DNA of 64,000 bases from Rhodanobacter sp. B05 (GCF_002001085.1 NZ_MUNU01000017.1:186001-250000); one strand, 5' to 3'; shown: positions 53,333 through 61,685, counted from the stretch's first letter. Numbers and translations are program-made. The notes: a model not told the origin generated them from the sequence alone.

Positions 53333-55071
53333 TGGACGCGCTCTCGCTGCTGCTGGACGGCGTGCGGATCATCGGCTGGGTGCTGCTGCATTTCCTGTGG
53401 CAGGCGGCCTTGGTGGGCGCGGTCTACGCAGGCATCCGGTCGCTGCTGCCGCGGGGCGAGTGGCGTTATCGCTGCGGCATGGGTGCGCTGATCATGTTTG
53501 CCGTTTGTCCGGTGCTGACCGGCTGGTGGCTGCTGGATACCGCCGCCGCCACGGGCCAGGCTGTCCTCGACGTGGCGCCGGTGACCGTGCCGGCATTCGC
53601 CACCGCAGCGGCTGACGGAAACATCAGCTGGGCCACCGCGCTCAACACCATGCTGCCGTGGCTGGTGCTGGCGTGGTTCGCGGGCGTGCTGCTGCTGTCG
53701 TTGCGTGCCTGGCAGCAGTGGCGGCACCTGAAAATCCTGGTGAGGTTGGCTGAACGGGTACCGCCATGGCAGGCCACGCTCAATCGACTGGCCGCGAGTT
53801 TCGGTTTGCGCCGGGGTATTTCCGTGCTGCGCAGCAGGCTCGTGGACACCCCGGTCCTGGTGGGCTGGCTGCGGCCGGTGATCCTGTTGCCGCTGGCGGT
53901 GGCGTGCGAATTCCCGGTGGCTCAGGTCGAGTTGATTCTTGCCCACGAATTGGCGCACCTGAAGCGGTGGGACCCGGTGGCGAACCTGTTCCAGGTGGTT
54001 CTGGAAACCTTGCATTTCTACCATCCGGTGGTGCACTGGGTCTCGCGCGATGTTCGCAACGAACGTGAAATCTGCTCCGACCGGCTCGCCTTGTCGGTGA
54101 CCGGTGGCAGCCGCCAGGAGTTCGCGGCGACGCTGGCCCAGCTCGGCGAGCTGCGCGAGCATCCCGGTTCGCTGCTTCTTGCCGCCAGTGGCGGCGTCTT
54201 GCTCGACCGTGTGCAGTACATGGTCCTGCCGGAAGCACGCGGTGTGCGGAAGCGGGCGCCCGCGCGCCTGCTCGCGGTAATCATGGGTACGGCGCTGATT
54301 GCGATCACCCTGCGGCTGGAGTGGAATCAGGCACGCGAGCAGGAAGCGCTAACCAGTTTTTCCTCCGCTGTACCGTCCGTGATTGCGCCGCTCGCGATCG
54401 CCATGAAGATCCCCTTGATCCCGGCGCTGGATGTCACGGCGACGAAGTTCCTGCCTCATTTCGCGCCGCTGCGAGAATCGCTCGTGACTCCCGAGCGGGA
54501 TGACGTTGCCGCGCGGGCCATCGACGTGTCGCTGCTGCCTGCGTCGATCGCGACGATTTCGCTAAAGGCGCTGCCCGTCCAGCCGGTCGTGTTGCCGAAG
54601 GCAATGGCCGACGTGCCGAAAGTGGCCTCGATGGCAAGCGTCGGGTCGGAGCCGACCGTCGTTTCGGCCGCCGGCTTGACGCCGATTCGGGTCCGGCAAC
54701 CGGTCTATCCGCAAACGGCCCTGATGCGTGGCGAGGAAGGGCAGGTGGTGGTCGAGTTCGGGCTTGCCGACGACGGTACCCTGCGCGACGTGCAGGTTGT
54801 CCAGTCCCAGCCCGCGGGGGTATTTGACCAGGCGGCGATCCACGCGATGCAGGGTTGGAAGTATCCCGCCCCGACGGTGGCCGGCATGCAGCGCCGGTAT
54901 CGGCAGGCCATGATGTTCGTGGTCAACGCGGCGTTGGCCCGTGATCACGCTTCATCCGGTGCCCGTGCGGGTGAAGAGATTCACGCCCGCGCGGACTGCC
55001 AGATTCTGACGGGCACGCATATTTGCCGCTGGCCAGGCGACGGTGCAGGGTTCGTCAGGAGCCCGCAGTGA
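53332..55071 (+). CDS. M56 (BlaR1-like) membrane metalloprotease fused to a TonB C-terminal domain
   Basis: A 579-residue protein. The N-terminal 310 residues hold hydrophobic segments (about 13-35, 50-65, 107-125 and 305-322) and an M56 peptidase domain with HELAH (205-209) and a downstream NEREICSD metal-ligand Glu region. After a linker of about 120 residues comes a TonB C-terminal domain (about 453-535): PVYPQTALMRGEEGQVVVEF, GTLRDVQVVQSQPAGVFDQA. The penicillin-binding sensor domain of BlaR1 is absent. Probably it senses an envelope signal and cleaves the cotranscribed BlaI-type repressor. The last 45 residues are unlike anything recognised. Confidence 0.9.
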   Translation: MDALSLLLDGVRIIGWVLLHFLWQAALVGAVYAGIRSLLPRGEWRYRCGMGALIMFAVCPVLTGWWLLDTAAATGQAVLDVAPVTVPAFATAAADGNISWATALNTMLPWLVLAWFAGVLLLSLRAWQQWRHLKILVRLAERVPPWQATLNRLAASFGLRRGISVLRSRLVDTPVLVGWLRPVILLPLAVACEFPVAQVELILAHELAHLKRWDPVANLFQVVLETLHFYHPVVHWVSRDVRNEREICSDRLALSVTGGSRQEFAATLAQLGELREHPGSLLLAASGGVLLDRVQYMVLPEARGVRKRAPARLLAVIMGTALIAITLRLEWNQAREQEALTSFSSAVPSVIAPLAIAMKIPLIPALDVTATKFLPHFAPLRESLVTPERDDVAARAIDVSLLPASIATISLKALPVQPVVLPKAMADVPKVASMASVGSEPTVVSAAGLTPIRVRQPVYPQTALMRGEEGQVVVEFGLADDGTLRDVQVVQSQPAGVFDQAAIHAMQGWKYPAPTVAGMQRRYRQAMMFVVNAALARDHASSGARAGEEIHARADCQILTGTHICRWPGDGAGFVRSPQ

Positions 55072-55163
55072 GTGAAGGTAGCGGCAGGCATCGATCGTTT
55101 GCGTGCAACACCGCGAGGTCGTCCGGCACCGGTCCGTCCACTGGTTGGCGTCGGAGCCACGGG

Positions 55164-55180
55164 TTAACCAGGTCGTAACC
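55164..55180. promoter_or_regulatory. PhoP-box-like direct repeat
   Basis: TTAACC (55164-55169), five bases, GTAACC (55175-55180); on the minus strand this is GGTTAC-N5-GGTTAA, close to the GGTTTA-N5-GGTTTA form recognised by PhoP-class OmpR regulators. The response regulator gene begins 269 bases downstream. Confidence 0.35.
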
Positions 55181-55290
55181 ACGGGCATCGTACGATCGAC
55201 CCCCTGTTTATCGGCAAGGCTCCTCGGCTGCGGTATCGGGCGATGGAGATGACGAGCGAAGGCAGACGATGGTATCGGGGTAGCAGTTTG

Positions 55291-55332
55291 GGCTCAGATG
55301 GGCGACGGCGAGTCGTGCATCTGGGCCTTTTT
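55291..55332 (+). terminator. Intrinsic terminator upstream of the response regulator gene
   Basis: A 16-position stem (55291-55306 with 55312-55327, one mismatch and two G-T pairs) closed by GGCGA and followed by TTTTT then CTTT. It reads on the plus strand. Confidence 0.75.
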
Positions 55333-55448
55333 CTTTCCCGCGCGAGGCCCCATTCAGTTTCACGGTGCGGCCGGCGCGCCGGTCTCACCCAAGCTTGTTA
55401 AGCTGGCAACCTCGGTCGGCCCGTGCGCCGGCTGCGCAGGAGTGATGC

Positions 55449-56135
55449 ATGCGTGTACTGGTGATCGAAGACAACACGGATATCGCGACCAACATCGGCG
55501 ATTACCTGGAAGACCGGGGCAACGTGGTCGACTTTGCGGGCGATGGCGTGACCGGCCTGCACCTGGCGGTGGTGCATGATTTCGATGTGATCGTGCTGGA
55601 TCTCACCCTGCCGGGCATGGATGGGCTGGAGGTGGCGCGCAAACTGCGCCACGAAGCACACAAGCAGACCCCGATCCTGATGCTGACCGCGCGCGATGCG
55701 CTGGAGCAGAAGCTGGTCGGCTTCGAGTCCGGCGCCGACGACTACATGACCAAGCCGTTCGCGCTGCAGGAACTGGCCGCGCGGCTGGAGGTGCTGGCGC
55801 GCCGCGGCAAGGGTCCGCAGAGCCGCGTGCTGAAGGTGGCCGACCTCACCTTCAACCTCGACACGCTGACGGTGAACCGCGAAGGCAAGTCGATCCAGTT
55901 GAACCCGATCGGCCTCAAGCTGCTGCAGGCGCTGATGGAAGCCAGCCCCTCGGTGGTGACCCGGCAGGACCTGGAGCAGCGCGTGTGGGGCGAGGAGCTG
56001 CCCGACAGCGACAGCTTGCGCGTGCACATCCACGGCCTGCGCGCGGCGATCGACAAGCCGTTCGAGAAGCCGCTGATCCACACGCGGCACGGTATCGGTT
56101 ACCGCATGGTCGAGCCGGATGCAGTCCAGGCGTAA
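55449..56135 (+). CDS. OmpR-family response regulator (ColR-like)
   Basis: A 228-residue regulator: receiver domain with IEDN acidic pair, phospho-acceptor Asp in VIVLDLTLPGMDG (residue 51), MLTARDA and DDYMTKPFAL, and a winged-helix DNA-binding domain (about 130-222) with TRQDLEQRVWGEELPDSDSLRVHI and TRHGIGYRM. The text, particularly GDYLEDRG and GVTGLHLAVVHDFDVIVLD, is nearest in my memory to ColR of pseudomonads. AGGAG precedes ATG 55449. It overlaps the kinase gene by 17 bases. Confidence 0.93.
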   Translation: MRVLVIEDNTDIATNIGDYLEDRGNVVDFAGDGVTGLHLAVVHDFDVIVLDLTLPGMDGLEVARKLRHEAHKQTPILMLTARDALEQKLVGFESGADDYMTKPFALQELAARLEVLARRGKGPQSRVLKVADLTFNLDTLTVNREGKSIQLNPIGLKLLQALMEASPSVVTRQDLEQRVWGEELPDSDSLRVHIHGLRAAIDKPFEKPLIHTRHGIGYRMVEPDAVQA

Positions 56136-57402
56136 GCTCCGCTACCGTCTGATCGTCTCCTTCGCGCTGTTCGGCTTCGGCCTCAGCGCGTTGTTTGCCG
56201 TGGCGTCGCTCTATGTGCGCGCCAAGGTCGAGAACCAGCTGATCAATGCCAGTATGCAGAGCGACGTGGATCAGGCGGTCGACAATGCCATTGAACATCC
56301 AGATCGACCGTTCGTATCCGAGTTGGTCGAGGGGTGGGTCAAGAGCGATCGCACGCTCTACAAGATGCCGCTTGCGTGGCAGAACCTGGGTAGCGGGGTT
56401 CACGATATCCATGAGACCGACGCCACGGGCAAGCAAAGGCATTACAAGCTGGCGGTACAGCGCAAGGATGGCATCATCGGCTTCACTCGCTACGACATCA
56501 GTCGCGAGGACCTGGGCAAGCAGCAACTGATCCTGTCACTGATTGGCGCAGTCTTGCTGTTCAGCCTGCTTTCGCTGGCGATCGGCCTGTGGCTGTCGCG
56601 GCGAGTCCTCAAGCCGGTCAGCGATTTGGCCAACCGGCTGCGCGATTTTCGCAGGTCCGGCAAGGCCGAACCGCTGGCACCCTACTTTGCCGAGGACGAG
56701 GTGGGCGAGCTGGCGCATGCGCTGGACGAGTATTCGGCGCGACTCACCGCGATGGTCGAGCGCGACCGCGAGTTCAATTCCGATGTCAGCCATGAGCTGC
56801 GCACGCCGCTGGCGGTGATCGCCAGCACCACCGAATTGCTGCAGGGTTCGCCTGATCTCACCGAGAAGCTGAGCGAGCGGCTGAAGCGGATCGAGCGCGC
56901 CTCGCGCCAGGCGACCGAGCTGATCGAGGCGCTGCTGTTGCTGTCGCGTGCCGAACGGCGTGGCCCCACCCGCGGCGAGACCACCGAGGTCGGCAAGGTT
57001 GCTGCCGACGTGATCGAGAGCCAGCGCCCGCAGATGCGCGGCAAGCCGTTGACGATCGAGCTGGCGGCGCTCGATCCGGTCAGCGTCAACGCGCCGGCAT
57101 CGGTGCTGTCGGTGGCGCTGACAAACCTGATCGGCAACGCGATCAAGTACACGCTCGAAGGCAGCGTGCGCGTCGAGGTCGGCGCCGGCCGCATCGAGGT
57201 CATCGACACCGGCCCGGGGATCAAGCCGGAAGATGCCGAGCGCCTGTTCCAGCGCGGGGTGCGCGGCGAAGGTGCCGGCGGCAGCGGTGCCGGCCTCGGC
57301 CTGGCGATCGTGCGCCGCCTGTGCGAACTGTACGGCTGGGACGTGTCGATGCGCCCGCGCAGCGACACCAACGGCGCAATCGCCAGCATCGTGTTCTCCT
57401 GA
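56119..57402 (+). CDS. Sensor histidine kinase (ColS-like)
   Basis: A 427-residue inner-membrane kinase: TM1 (about 11-33), a periplasmic sensor of about 100 residues, TM2 (about 135-158), HAMP, a HisKA domain with the phospho-acceptor in SDVSHELRTPLAV (His about 228) and a HATPase with NLIGNAIKY, DTGPGI and GAGLGLAIV. The periplasmic part contains SELVEGW, an ExxE pair (Glu68, Glu71) like the iron/zinc-binding motif described for ColS. It overlaps the regulator gene, so the two are coupled. Signal: not decided. Confidence 0.92.
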   Translation: MQSRRKLRYRLIVSFALFGFGLSALFAVASLYVRAKVENQLINASMQSDVDQAVDNAIEHPDRPFVSELVEGWVKSDRTLYKMPLAWQNLGSGVHDIHETDATGKQRHYKLAVQRKDGIIGFTRYDISREDLGKQQLILSLIGAVLLFSLLSLAIGLWLSRRVLKPVSDLANRLRDFRRSGKAEPLAPYFAEDEVGELAHALDEYSARLTAMVERDREFNSDVSHELRTPLAVIASTTELLQGSPDLTEKLSERLKRIERASRQATELIEALLLLSRAERRGPTRGETTEVGKVAADVIESQRPQMRGKPLTIELAALDPVSVNAPASVLSVALTNLIGNAIKYTLEGSVRVEVGAGRIEVIDTGPGIKPEDAERLFQRGVRGEGAGGSGAGLGLAIVRRLCELYGWDVSMRPRSDTNGAIASIVFS

Positions 57403-57424
57403 GCTGACTGCGTGGCGTTGCGAG

Positions 57425-58513
57425 TCAGATCGTGGGCGTGTCGAACAGGTCCGTCTGCGCCTGATAACTGTCGCGATCGACGAAGCCGGCCAGGCCCACG
57501 CCGACCAGCCGATAGCGACTGCTGCCCGGACGTTCGACCCGTTCGCGCAGCGCGCAGGCGATGCCGGCCACCTCGCTGGCCGAGGTCGGCCGCGCCGGTG
57601 GCGTGAGGCTGCGGGTCAGCGTGTGGAAGTCGGCGGTCTTCAGTTTCAGCACCACGGTGCGTGCGACGCGCTCGTGCTCGCGCTGGTAGCCGGCCCATGC
57701 CTTGTCGGCGAGCCGGCGGATATGCGGTTCGAGTTCGTCCAGCTTGAGGTCGTGCTCGAAGGTATCTTCGGCGGAGATCTGCAGGGTCGGCCGTTCCGGC
57801 TGCACCGCGTGTTCGTCGATGCCGTGCGCCAGTTCGTGCAGGCGCCGGCCCCAGCGGCCGAAGCGCTGCTCAAGTGCCGCCAGCGCGAACGCACGCAGGT
57901 CGCCGACGCGGGCGATGCCCAGTGCCGCCAGCTTGGCTTCCATCACCTTGCCCACGCCGGGCAGTCGGCCCACCGGCAGCGGCGTGAGGAAGGCCTCGAC
58001 CTGGTGCGGGCGGATCACGCACAGGCCATCGGGCTTGTTCCAGTCCGAGGCGATCTTGGCCAGGAACTTGTTCGGCGCCACGCCGGCCGAGGCGGTCAGC
58101 GCGGTTTCCTCGCGGATCGCCGCGCGGATCGCCTCGGCGGTGGCGGTGGCCGAGGGCAGGCGCGACTTGGTCGCGGTGACATCGAGATACGCCTCGTCCA
58201 GCGACAACGGTTCGATCAGGTCGGTGTGGCGCGCGAAGATCTCGCGGATCTGCCGCGACACCGCCTTGTAGCGCACGAAATCCGGCGGCACGAACACCAG
58301 TTGCGGGCACAGCCGCTCCGCGCTGACCGCCGGCATCGCCGAGCGCACGCCGAACACGCGCGCCTCGTAGCTGGCGGCGCACACCACCGAACGCGCGCCG
58401 CGCCAGGCCACCGCCACCGGCTTGCCGCGCAGCGAGGGATCGTCGCGCTGCTCCACCGACGCGTAGAACGCGTCCATGTCGATGTGCAGGATTTTTCGCG
58501 GTGATGCGGACAC
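57425..58513 (-). CDS. dinB: DinB, DNA polymerase IV
   Basis: Y-family translesion polymerase. From GTG 58513 it is 362 residues (E. coli 351), beginning MSASPRKILHIDMDAFYASV; the metal ligands are in IDMDAFYASVE (Asp) and LSLDEAYLDVT (Asp-Glu). ASYEARVFGVRSAMP is the finger region, ASAGVAPNKFLAKIASDWNKPDG the palm, and LPGVGKVMEAKL the HhH thumb. The C-terminal tail ends TDLFD, close to a beta-clamp-binding QxDLF motif (QAQTDLFD). The longer frame upstream lacks family-like sequence. No LexA box was spotted. Confidence 0.95.
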   Translation of the reverse strand: MSASPRKILHIDMDAFYASVEQRDDPSLRGKPVAVAWRGARSVVCAASYEARVFGVRSAMPAVSAERLCPQLVFVPPDFVRYKAVSRQIREIFARHTDLIEPLSLDEAYLDVTATKSRLPSATATAEAIRAAIREETALTASAGVAPNKFLAKIASDWNKPDGLCVIRPHQVEAFLTPLPVGRLPGVGKVMEAKLAALGIARVGDLRAFALAALEQRFGRWGRRLHELAHGIDEHAVQPERPTLQISAEDTFEHDLKLDELEPHIRRLADKAWAGYQREHERVARTVVLKLKTADFHTLTRSLTPPARPTSASEVAGIACALRERVERPGSSRYRLVGVGLAGFVDRDSYQAQTDLFDTPTI

Positions 58514-58621
58514 GTGAGTAACCGGGAAACGCTGTAGTGCCGATTCTAGAGGCGGCCGTTGCCGTGGCGTGTCAGCAGTGACGTGCACCGTACCAGTACC
58601 ACTCCGGCGGCGGACTCCTGT

Positions 58622-59920
58622 TCAACGCCAGAACACAATCATGTCAGCGTTGTTGCCCTTGGTCGCACCATCATTCCCGGGCGCGCGCTCGACACGCAGC
58701 ACGTGGCGACCGCTGGCCAGCGAGCGCACGTCGATCATCGCCTGCAGCGCGGGGCGACGGGTACGCGGATCGCTGCCGACGTCATAGTGCAGGGTGGTCA
58801 GCGGCTTTCCGTCGAGCGATACCGCGCGCAGGCGCACCAGGCATTCAAGCAGGGCGTCGCCGCGTGCGTCGCCTTCGGGGAGTGCCAGCGCAGCGGTGCA
58901 ATGATGCACGATGGCCGGCGCGTCTTGTTGCGGTTGGTACGGTACGGTCAAGCGCAGGTAAGGTCCATCGATCACCGCACTTTGCACGAACGGGGTTGTC
59001 GGACCGTGCAGCGGATCGCGCTGGTCGTCGTAGTAGTTGCTGCGCAACGTGCGGGAGTCGTCGACGCTGCGCGGGAACAGCCCGTAGCTGCCGGCTTGAA
59101 GCGGCTTCTTCATCGAGTTCAGGCCGAACGTCACGACCGTGAACAACACCGCGAACACGACGAGAATCAGGCGATTGATGCGACGCTCGTTGCTGTGGCT
59201 GGCGAGCAACGACATGACCTCGGAGCGGTAACTGATGCCGAACAGCCCGGAGTACCTGAAGATCACCGCCAGTCCGCGTCGCGCGGCACCGCCCTCACGC
59301 AGCCTGGCACCGAACCAGCGGTCGATCTCGTGGGCGCCGAACAACAGCAGGATCAGGGTCGCGAGGCACAAGCTGAATACCAGGAACATGTCGACGCGGA
59401 GGCCGGCCAGGGTCAGCCCGGCCATGACCAGCGCGAACGTGACCGCGACCACCAGGCTGATGATCAGCAACTTGGTCGCCAGCATCACGCCGATAGCGAA
59501 CACCACGGTGGCGCGATTGTCGGCGCGTTCGATCGAGTCGGCGGCGGAACCGTGCCGGTGCTGGTCGATTTCGCGCTGCACCGGGCCCATGCGCAGCTTT
59601 TCCCAGAGTACGCCGTCGGGGTAGACCGAGTGCATGCCAACCAGGGCGATCCAGTGCGCACGCAACAGCAGGTGCAGGGCAAACGTCACCGCCAAGATCA
59701 CCGCGGCAGTCTTCAGGTAGATGTAGAGCGGCAACGCCACTCCGGCGAGATCGGTGCTCAGCCGCGGCAACAGCGCGAACAGCTGGTTATCCAGCCAGCC
59801 GGGCAACTGCAACATGGCGAACACGGCCACGCCGGAGATCAGCAACTCGACCTCCCAGGTGGGCGTGGTGTGCTTCGGCAACTGGTCGGGATCGTGGCTC
59901 GGTGCGGCGCTGTCGCTCAT
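58622..59920 (-). CDS. Unrecognised polytopic membrane protein with C-terminal soluble domain
   Basis: A 432-residue protein I cannot place. ATG 59920 gives a hydrophilic start, then hydrophobic segments at about 23-42, 58-85, 135-165, 170-195 and 255-275 (six or seven crossings). The C-terminal 140 residues are soluble and end IVFWR; they carry SYGLFPRSVDD and PYLRLTVPYQPQ. No transporter, kinase or hydrolase motif is visible. It lies 43 bases downstream of the ATP-grasp/GGCT gene, probably on the same transcript, and 108 bases upstream of dinB. Confidence 0.8.
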   Translation of the reverse strand: MSDSAAPSHDPDQLPKHTTPTWEVELLISGVAVFAMLQLPGWLDNQLFALLPRLSTDLAGVALPLYIYLKTAAVILAVTFALHLLLRAHWIALVGMHSVYPDGVLWEKLRMGPVQREIDQHRHGSAADSIERADNRATVVFAIGVMLATKLLIISLVVAVTFALVMAGLTLAGLRVDMFLVFSLCLATLILLLFGAHEIDRWFGARLREGGAARRGLAVIFRYSGLFGISYRSEVMSLLASHSNERRINRLILVVFAVLFTVVTFGLNSMKKPLQAGSYGLFPRSVDDSRTLRSNYYDDQRDPLHGPTTPFVQSAVIDGPYLRLTVPYQPQQDAPAIVHHCTAALALPEGDARGDALLECLVRLRAVSLDGKPLTTLHYDVGSDPRTRRPALQAMIDVRSLASGRHVLRVERAPGNDGATKGNNADMIVFWR

Positions 59921-59963
59921 GCCCGTGTGCTCTGGGGGGTCGGGTCGATGGTAGTGGTGGCGA

Positions 59964-61238
59964 TCATGGTTCGGCGAGGGATGCCGGCGTGGCGCCGACG
60001 TAGACCCATGCATGGATGCCGGAGGCGAGCGTGACGGCGGCGCGGCGGTAGTCGTCCACCTCGTAGGCATCCGCACGGGCCAGCTCGGCGGCGCTGAGGC
60101 GGAACACGGTGCCGCTGACCCGGTCGTCCTGGTTGCCGCTGTGGTGCACGATCGGATGGTGGCTGGCGCCACTGGTGGCGACAACGTGCGGATCGTCGAT
60201 GCGGATCAGTTCGCGACGATAGCCGTCCAGACGATCGGGTTGACCGGCGAGCTGCCGCCCGAACGTGGCCAGCTGCACCGCGGCGGTCTGCAAGGTGCCA
60301 TACGAAAACAGGCATTCGCCGGCGGCTGGCGTGTCCGGATGCAGCCGGTCCAGTCGCGCGGACAGCTGCCGTGCGAAGCGCTCGGCCGCCTGCGGCTGCC
60401 CGTCCAGGAACAGCGACGGCTCGAGCAGCTCCAGCTCCATGATCAGGAAACGGTCGTCGCAGACGACCCCATCGATGCGCGCATACGCCAGATCGCCGTA
60501 TCCCATCGCGGCGACGGCGGCCAAGGCCTGTTCGGCGGCGGCCAACGTCGCGGCAACCGGCTCGACCGGCTCGACACTGCCACCATGTTCACTCTGCACG
60601 CGATAGTCGCCGCTGGCTGGCCGCTTGAGCACCGCGTGGCTGAACCCGCCCGCGAAGTACAGCAGCGACCATTCGCCGGCGCTGACGACCTCCGGCACGA
60701 ACGGCTGCACCAGGTAGTCGAGCTCGATCGGCAACCTGGCCACCGCCTGCAGGAACGTCGCATCGTCGGCGTTGCCGCGCAGCGTATGCCAGGCGCCGCC
60801 GCTGATCGTCGGCTTGATCACCACCGGTTGCGCGGACATCGCCGCCAATGCGTCGATCAGTTCATGGGCGCCAACCACGCGGGTCGGGATGATCGCGACC
60901 TCATGCCGGGCCAGGTCGAGCAGATAGCGCTTGTCGCTGTTCCAGCGCAGCACGCGACTGTCGTTGATGGTGGGAATGCCGAGCCGGTCGAGCCGGTCAA
61001 GCCAGGTGATGAAGGCGGCGTGGTGTTTGTAGTAGTCCCAGATCGTGCGGATCAGCACGGCGTCGAATGACGACCAGTCGACCGCGGGGTCATTCCAGAT
61101 GCAGGACGCCGGCTGGATGCCAAGGCGCTCCAGCGATGCCGCCAGATGCGCATCGTCGTGCTGGATCGACGGCAGATCGGCGCAGGTGGCTAAGGCGATC
61201 CGGCGCGTGACGGGACGGTCAGACATGGCGGAGTTCAT
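59964..61238 (-). CDS. ATP-grasp ligase fused to a gamma-glutamylcyclotransferase-like domain
   Basis: A 424-residue cytoplasmic protein with two domains. Residues 1-300 form an ATP-grasp enzyme of the RimK/DcsG-like (COG0189) type: VLIRTIWDYYKHHAAFITWL, LRWNSDKRYLLDLA, VVIKPTISGGAWHTLRG, and a metal site in LIMELELLEPSLFLDG. Residues about 308-424 are a GGCT/AIG2-like domain: CLFSYGTLQTAAVQLATFGR and AYEVDDYRRAAV, whose Glu (near 393) matches the catalytic acid of that family. ATG 61238 and ATG 61226 are both possible starts. The pairing of an ATP-grasp ligase with a GGCT recalls butirosin BtrJ/BtrG. Substrate unknown. Confidence 0.88.
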   Translation of the reverse strand: MNSAMSDRPVTRRIALATCADLPSIQHDDAHLAASLERLGIQPASCIWNDPAVDWSSFDAVLIRTIWDYYKHHAAFITWLDRLDRLGIPTINDSRVLRWNSDKRYLLDLARHEVAIIPTRVVGAHELIDALAAMSAQPVVIKPTISGGAWHTLRGNADDATFLQAVARLPIELDYLVQPFVPEVVSAGEWSLLYFAGGFSHAVLKRPASGDYRVQSEHGGSVEPVEPVAATLAAAEQALAAVAAMGYGDLAYARIDGVVCDDRFLIMELELLEPSLFLDGQPQAAERFARQLSARLDRLHPDTPAAGECLFSYGTLQTAAVQLATFGRQLAGQPDRLDGYRRELIRIDDPHVVATSGASHHPIVHHSGNQDDRVSGTVFRLSAAELARADAYEVDDYRRAAVTLASGIHAWVYVGATPASLAEP

Positions 61239-61259
61239 TTCTCAGGGTCACCGGATGAC

Positions 61260-61289
61260 GGCATGAAGGGGATAGGCATGAAGGGGATG
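61260..61289. repeat. 15-bp tandem duplication before the ATP-grasp/GGCT gene
   Basis: GGCATGAAGGGGATA and GGCATGAAGGGGATG lie head to tail (61260-61274, 61275-61289), 22 bases upstream of the ATP-grasp/GGCT start, in its likely promoter or leader. Confidence 0.85.
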
Positions 61290-61358
61290 GGGATGCCTGC
61301 AAGGATTCTCTTCATCCCCGCCAGCATGAGCGTGGTGGTGGTCCGGCGAAACGGCCGG

Positions 61359-61685
61359 TCAACCTTCATGCTCCCACGTCACCTGGATGGCGTCGCCATC
61401 CATCGACCCGGTCCAGTAGGTACCCAGCCGCACCCAGGCGGAACGAATGCGCTTGACTGACGCGTCGTAGACCGCCACGTGGTAGACCACCTGGTACTTC
61501 GAGGTGCTGAAATACATGCCCAGCGGCATGAGCAGGCTGTTGCGGCGCGCATGCAGGATCTTGTAGTCGTTGGCGTCGGCCCAGGCCTGCAGCAGCGAGC
61601 GGGCCTTGACGTAGTGCAGGTAGCTGAGATAGCCGGCCAGGAGGAGTGCGATCAGTCCCGCCGTGAAGAGAGCAAACTTGTGCAT
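61359..61685 (-). CDS. Small membrane-anchored protein of unknown function
   Basis: A 108-residue protein with an N-terminal membrane anchor (about 5-24, LFTAGLIALLLAGYLSYLHY) and a soluble domain with YKILHARRNSLLMPLGMYF, YHVAVYDASVKRIRSAWVRLG and QVTWEHEG. It is not recognised; the beta-rich, aromatic text suggests a small periplasmic sensor-like or accessory domain. GAGG lies nine bases before the ATG at 61685. It is upstream of the ATP-grasp/GGCT gene by 120 bases on the same strand and divergent from the transporter gene. Confidence 0.8.
   Translation of the reverse strand: MHKFALFTAGLIALLLAGYLSYLHYVKARSLLQAWADANDYKILHARRNSLLMPLGMYFSTSKYQVVYHVAVYDASVKRIRSAWVRLGTYWTGSMDGDAIQVTWEHEG

Larger units (their letters stand above)
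55072..55448. other. 377-base intergenic region before the two-component genes
   Basis: No gene is credible here. It holds a PhoP-box-like direct repeat (55164-55180), a strong terminator (55291-55332) 219 bases beyond the M56 stop, and a 5-bp inverted repeat AGCTT/AAGCT near 55392-55404. The terminator's distance from the stop leaves room for a small transcript ending there. Confidence 0.6.
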
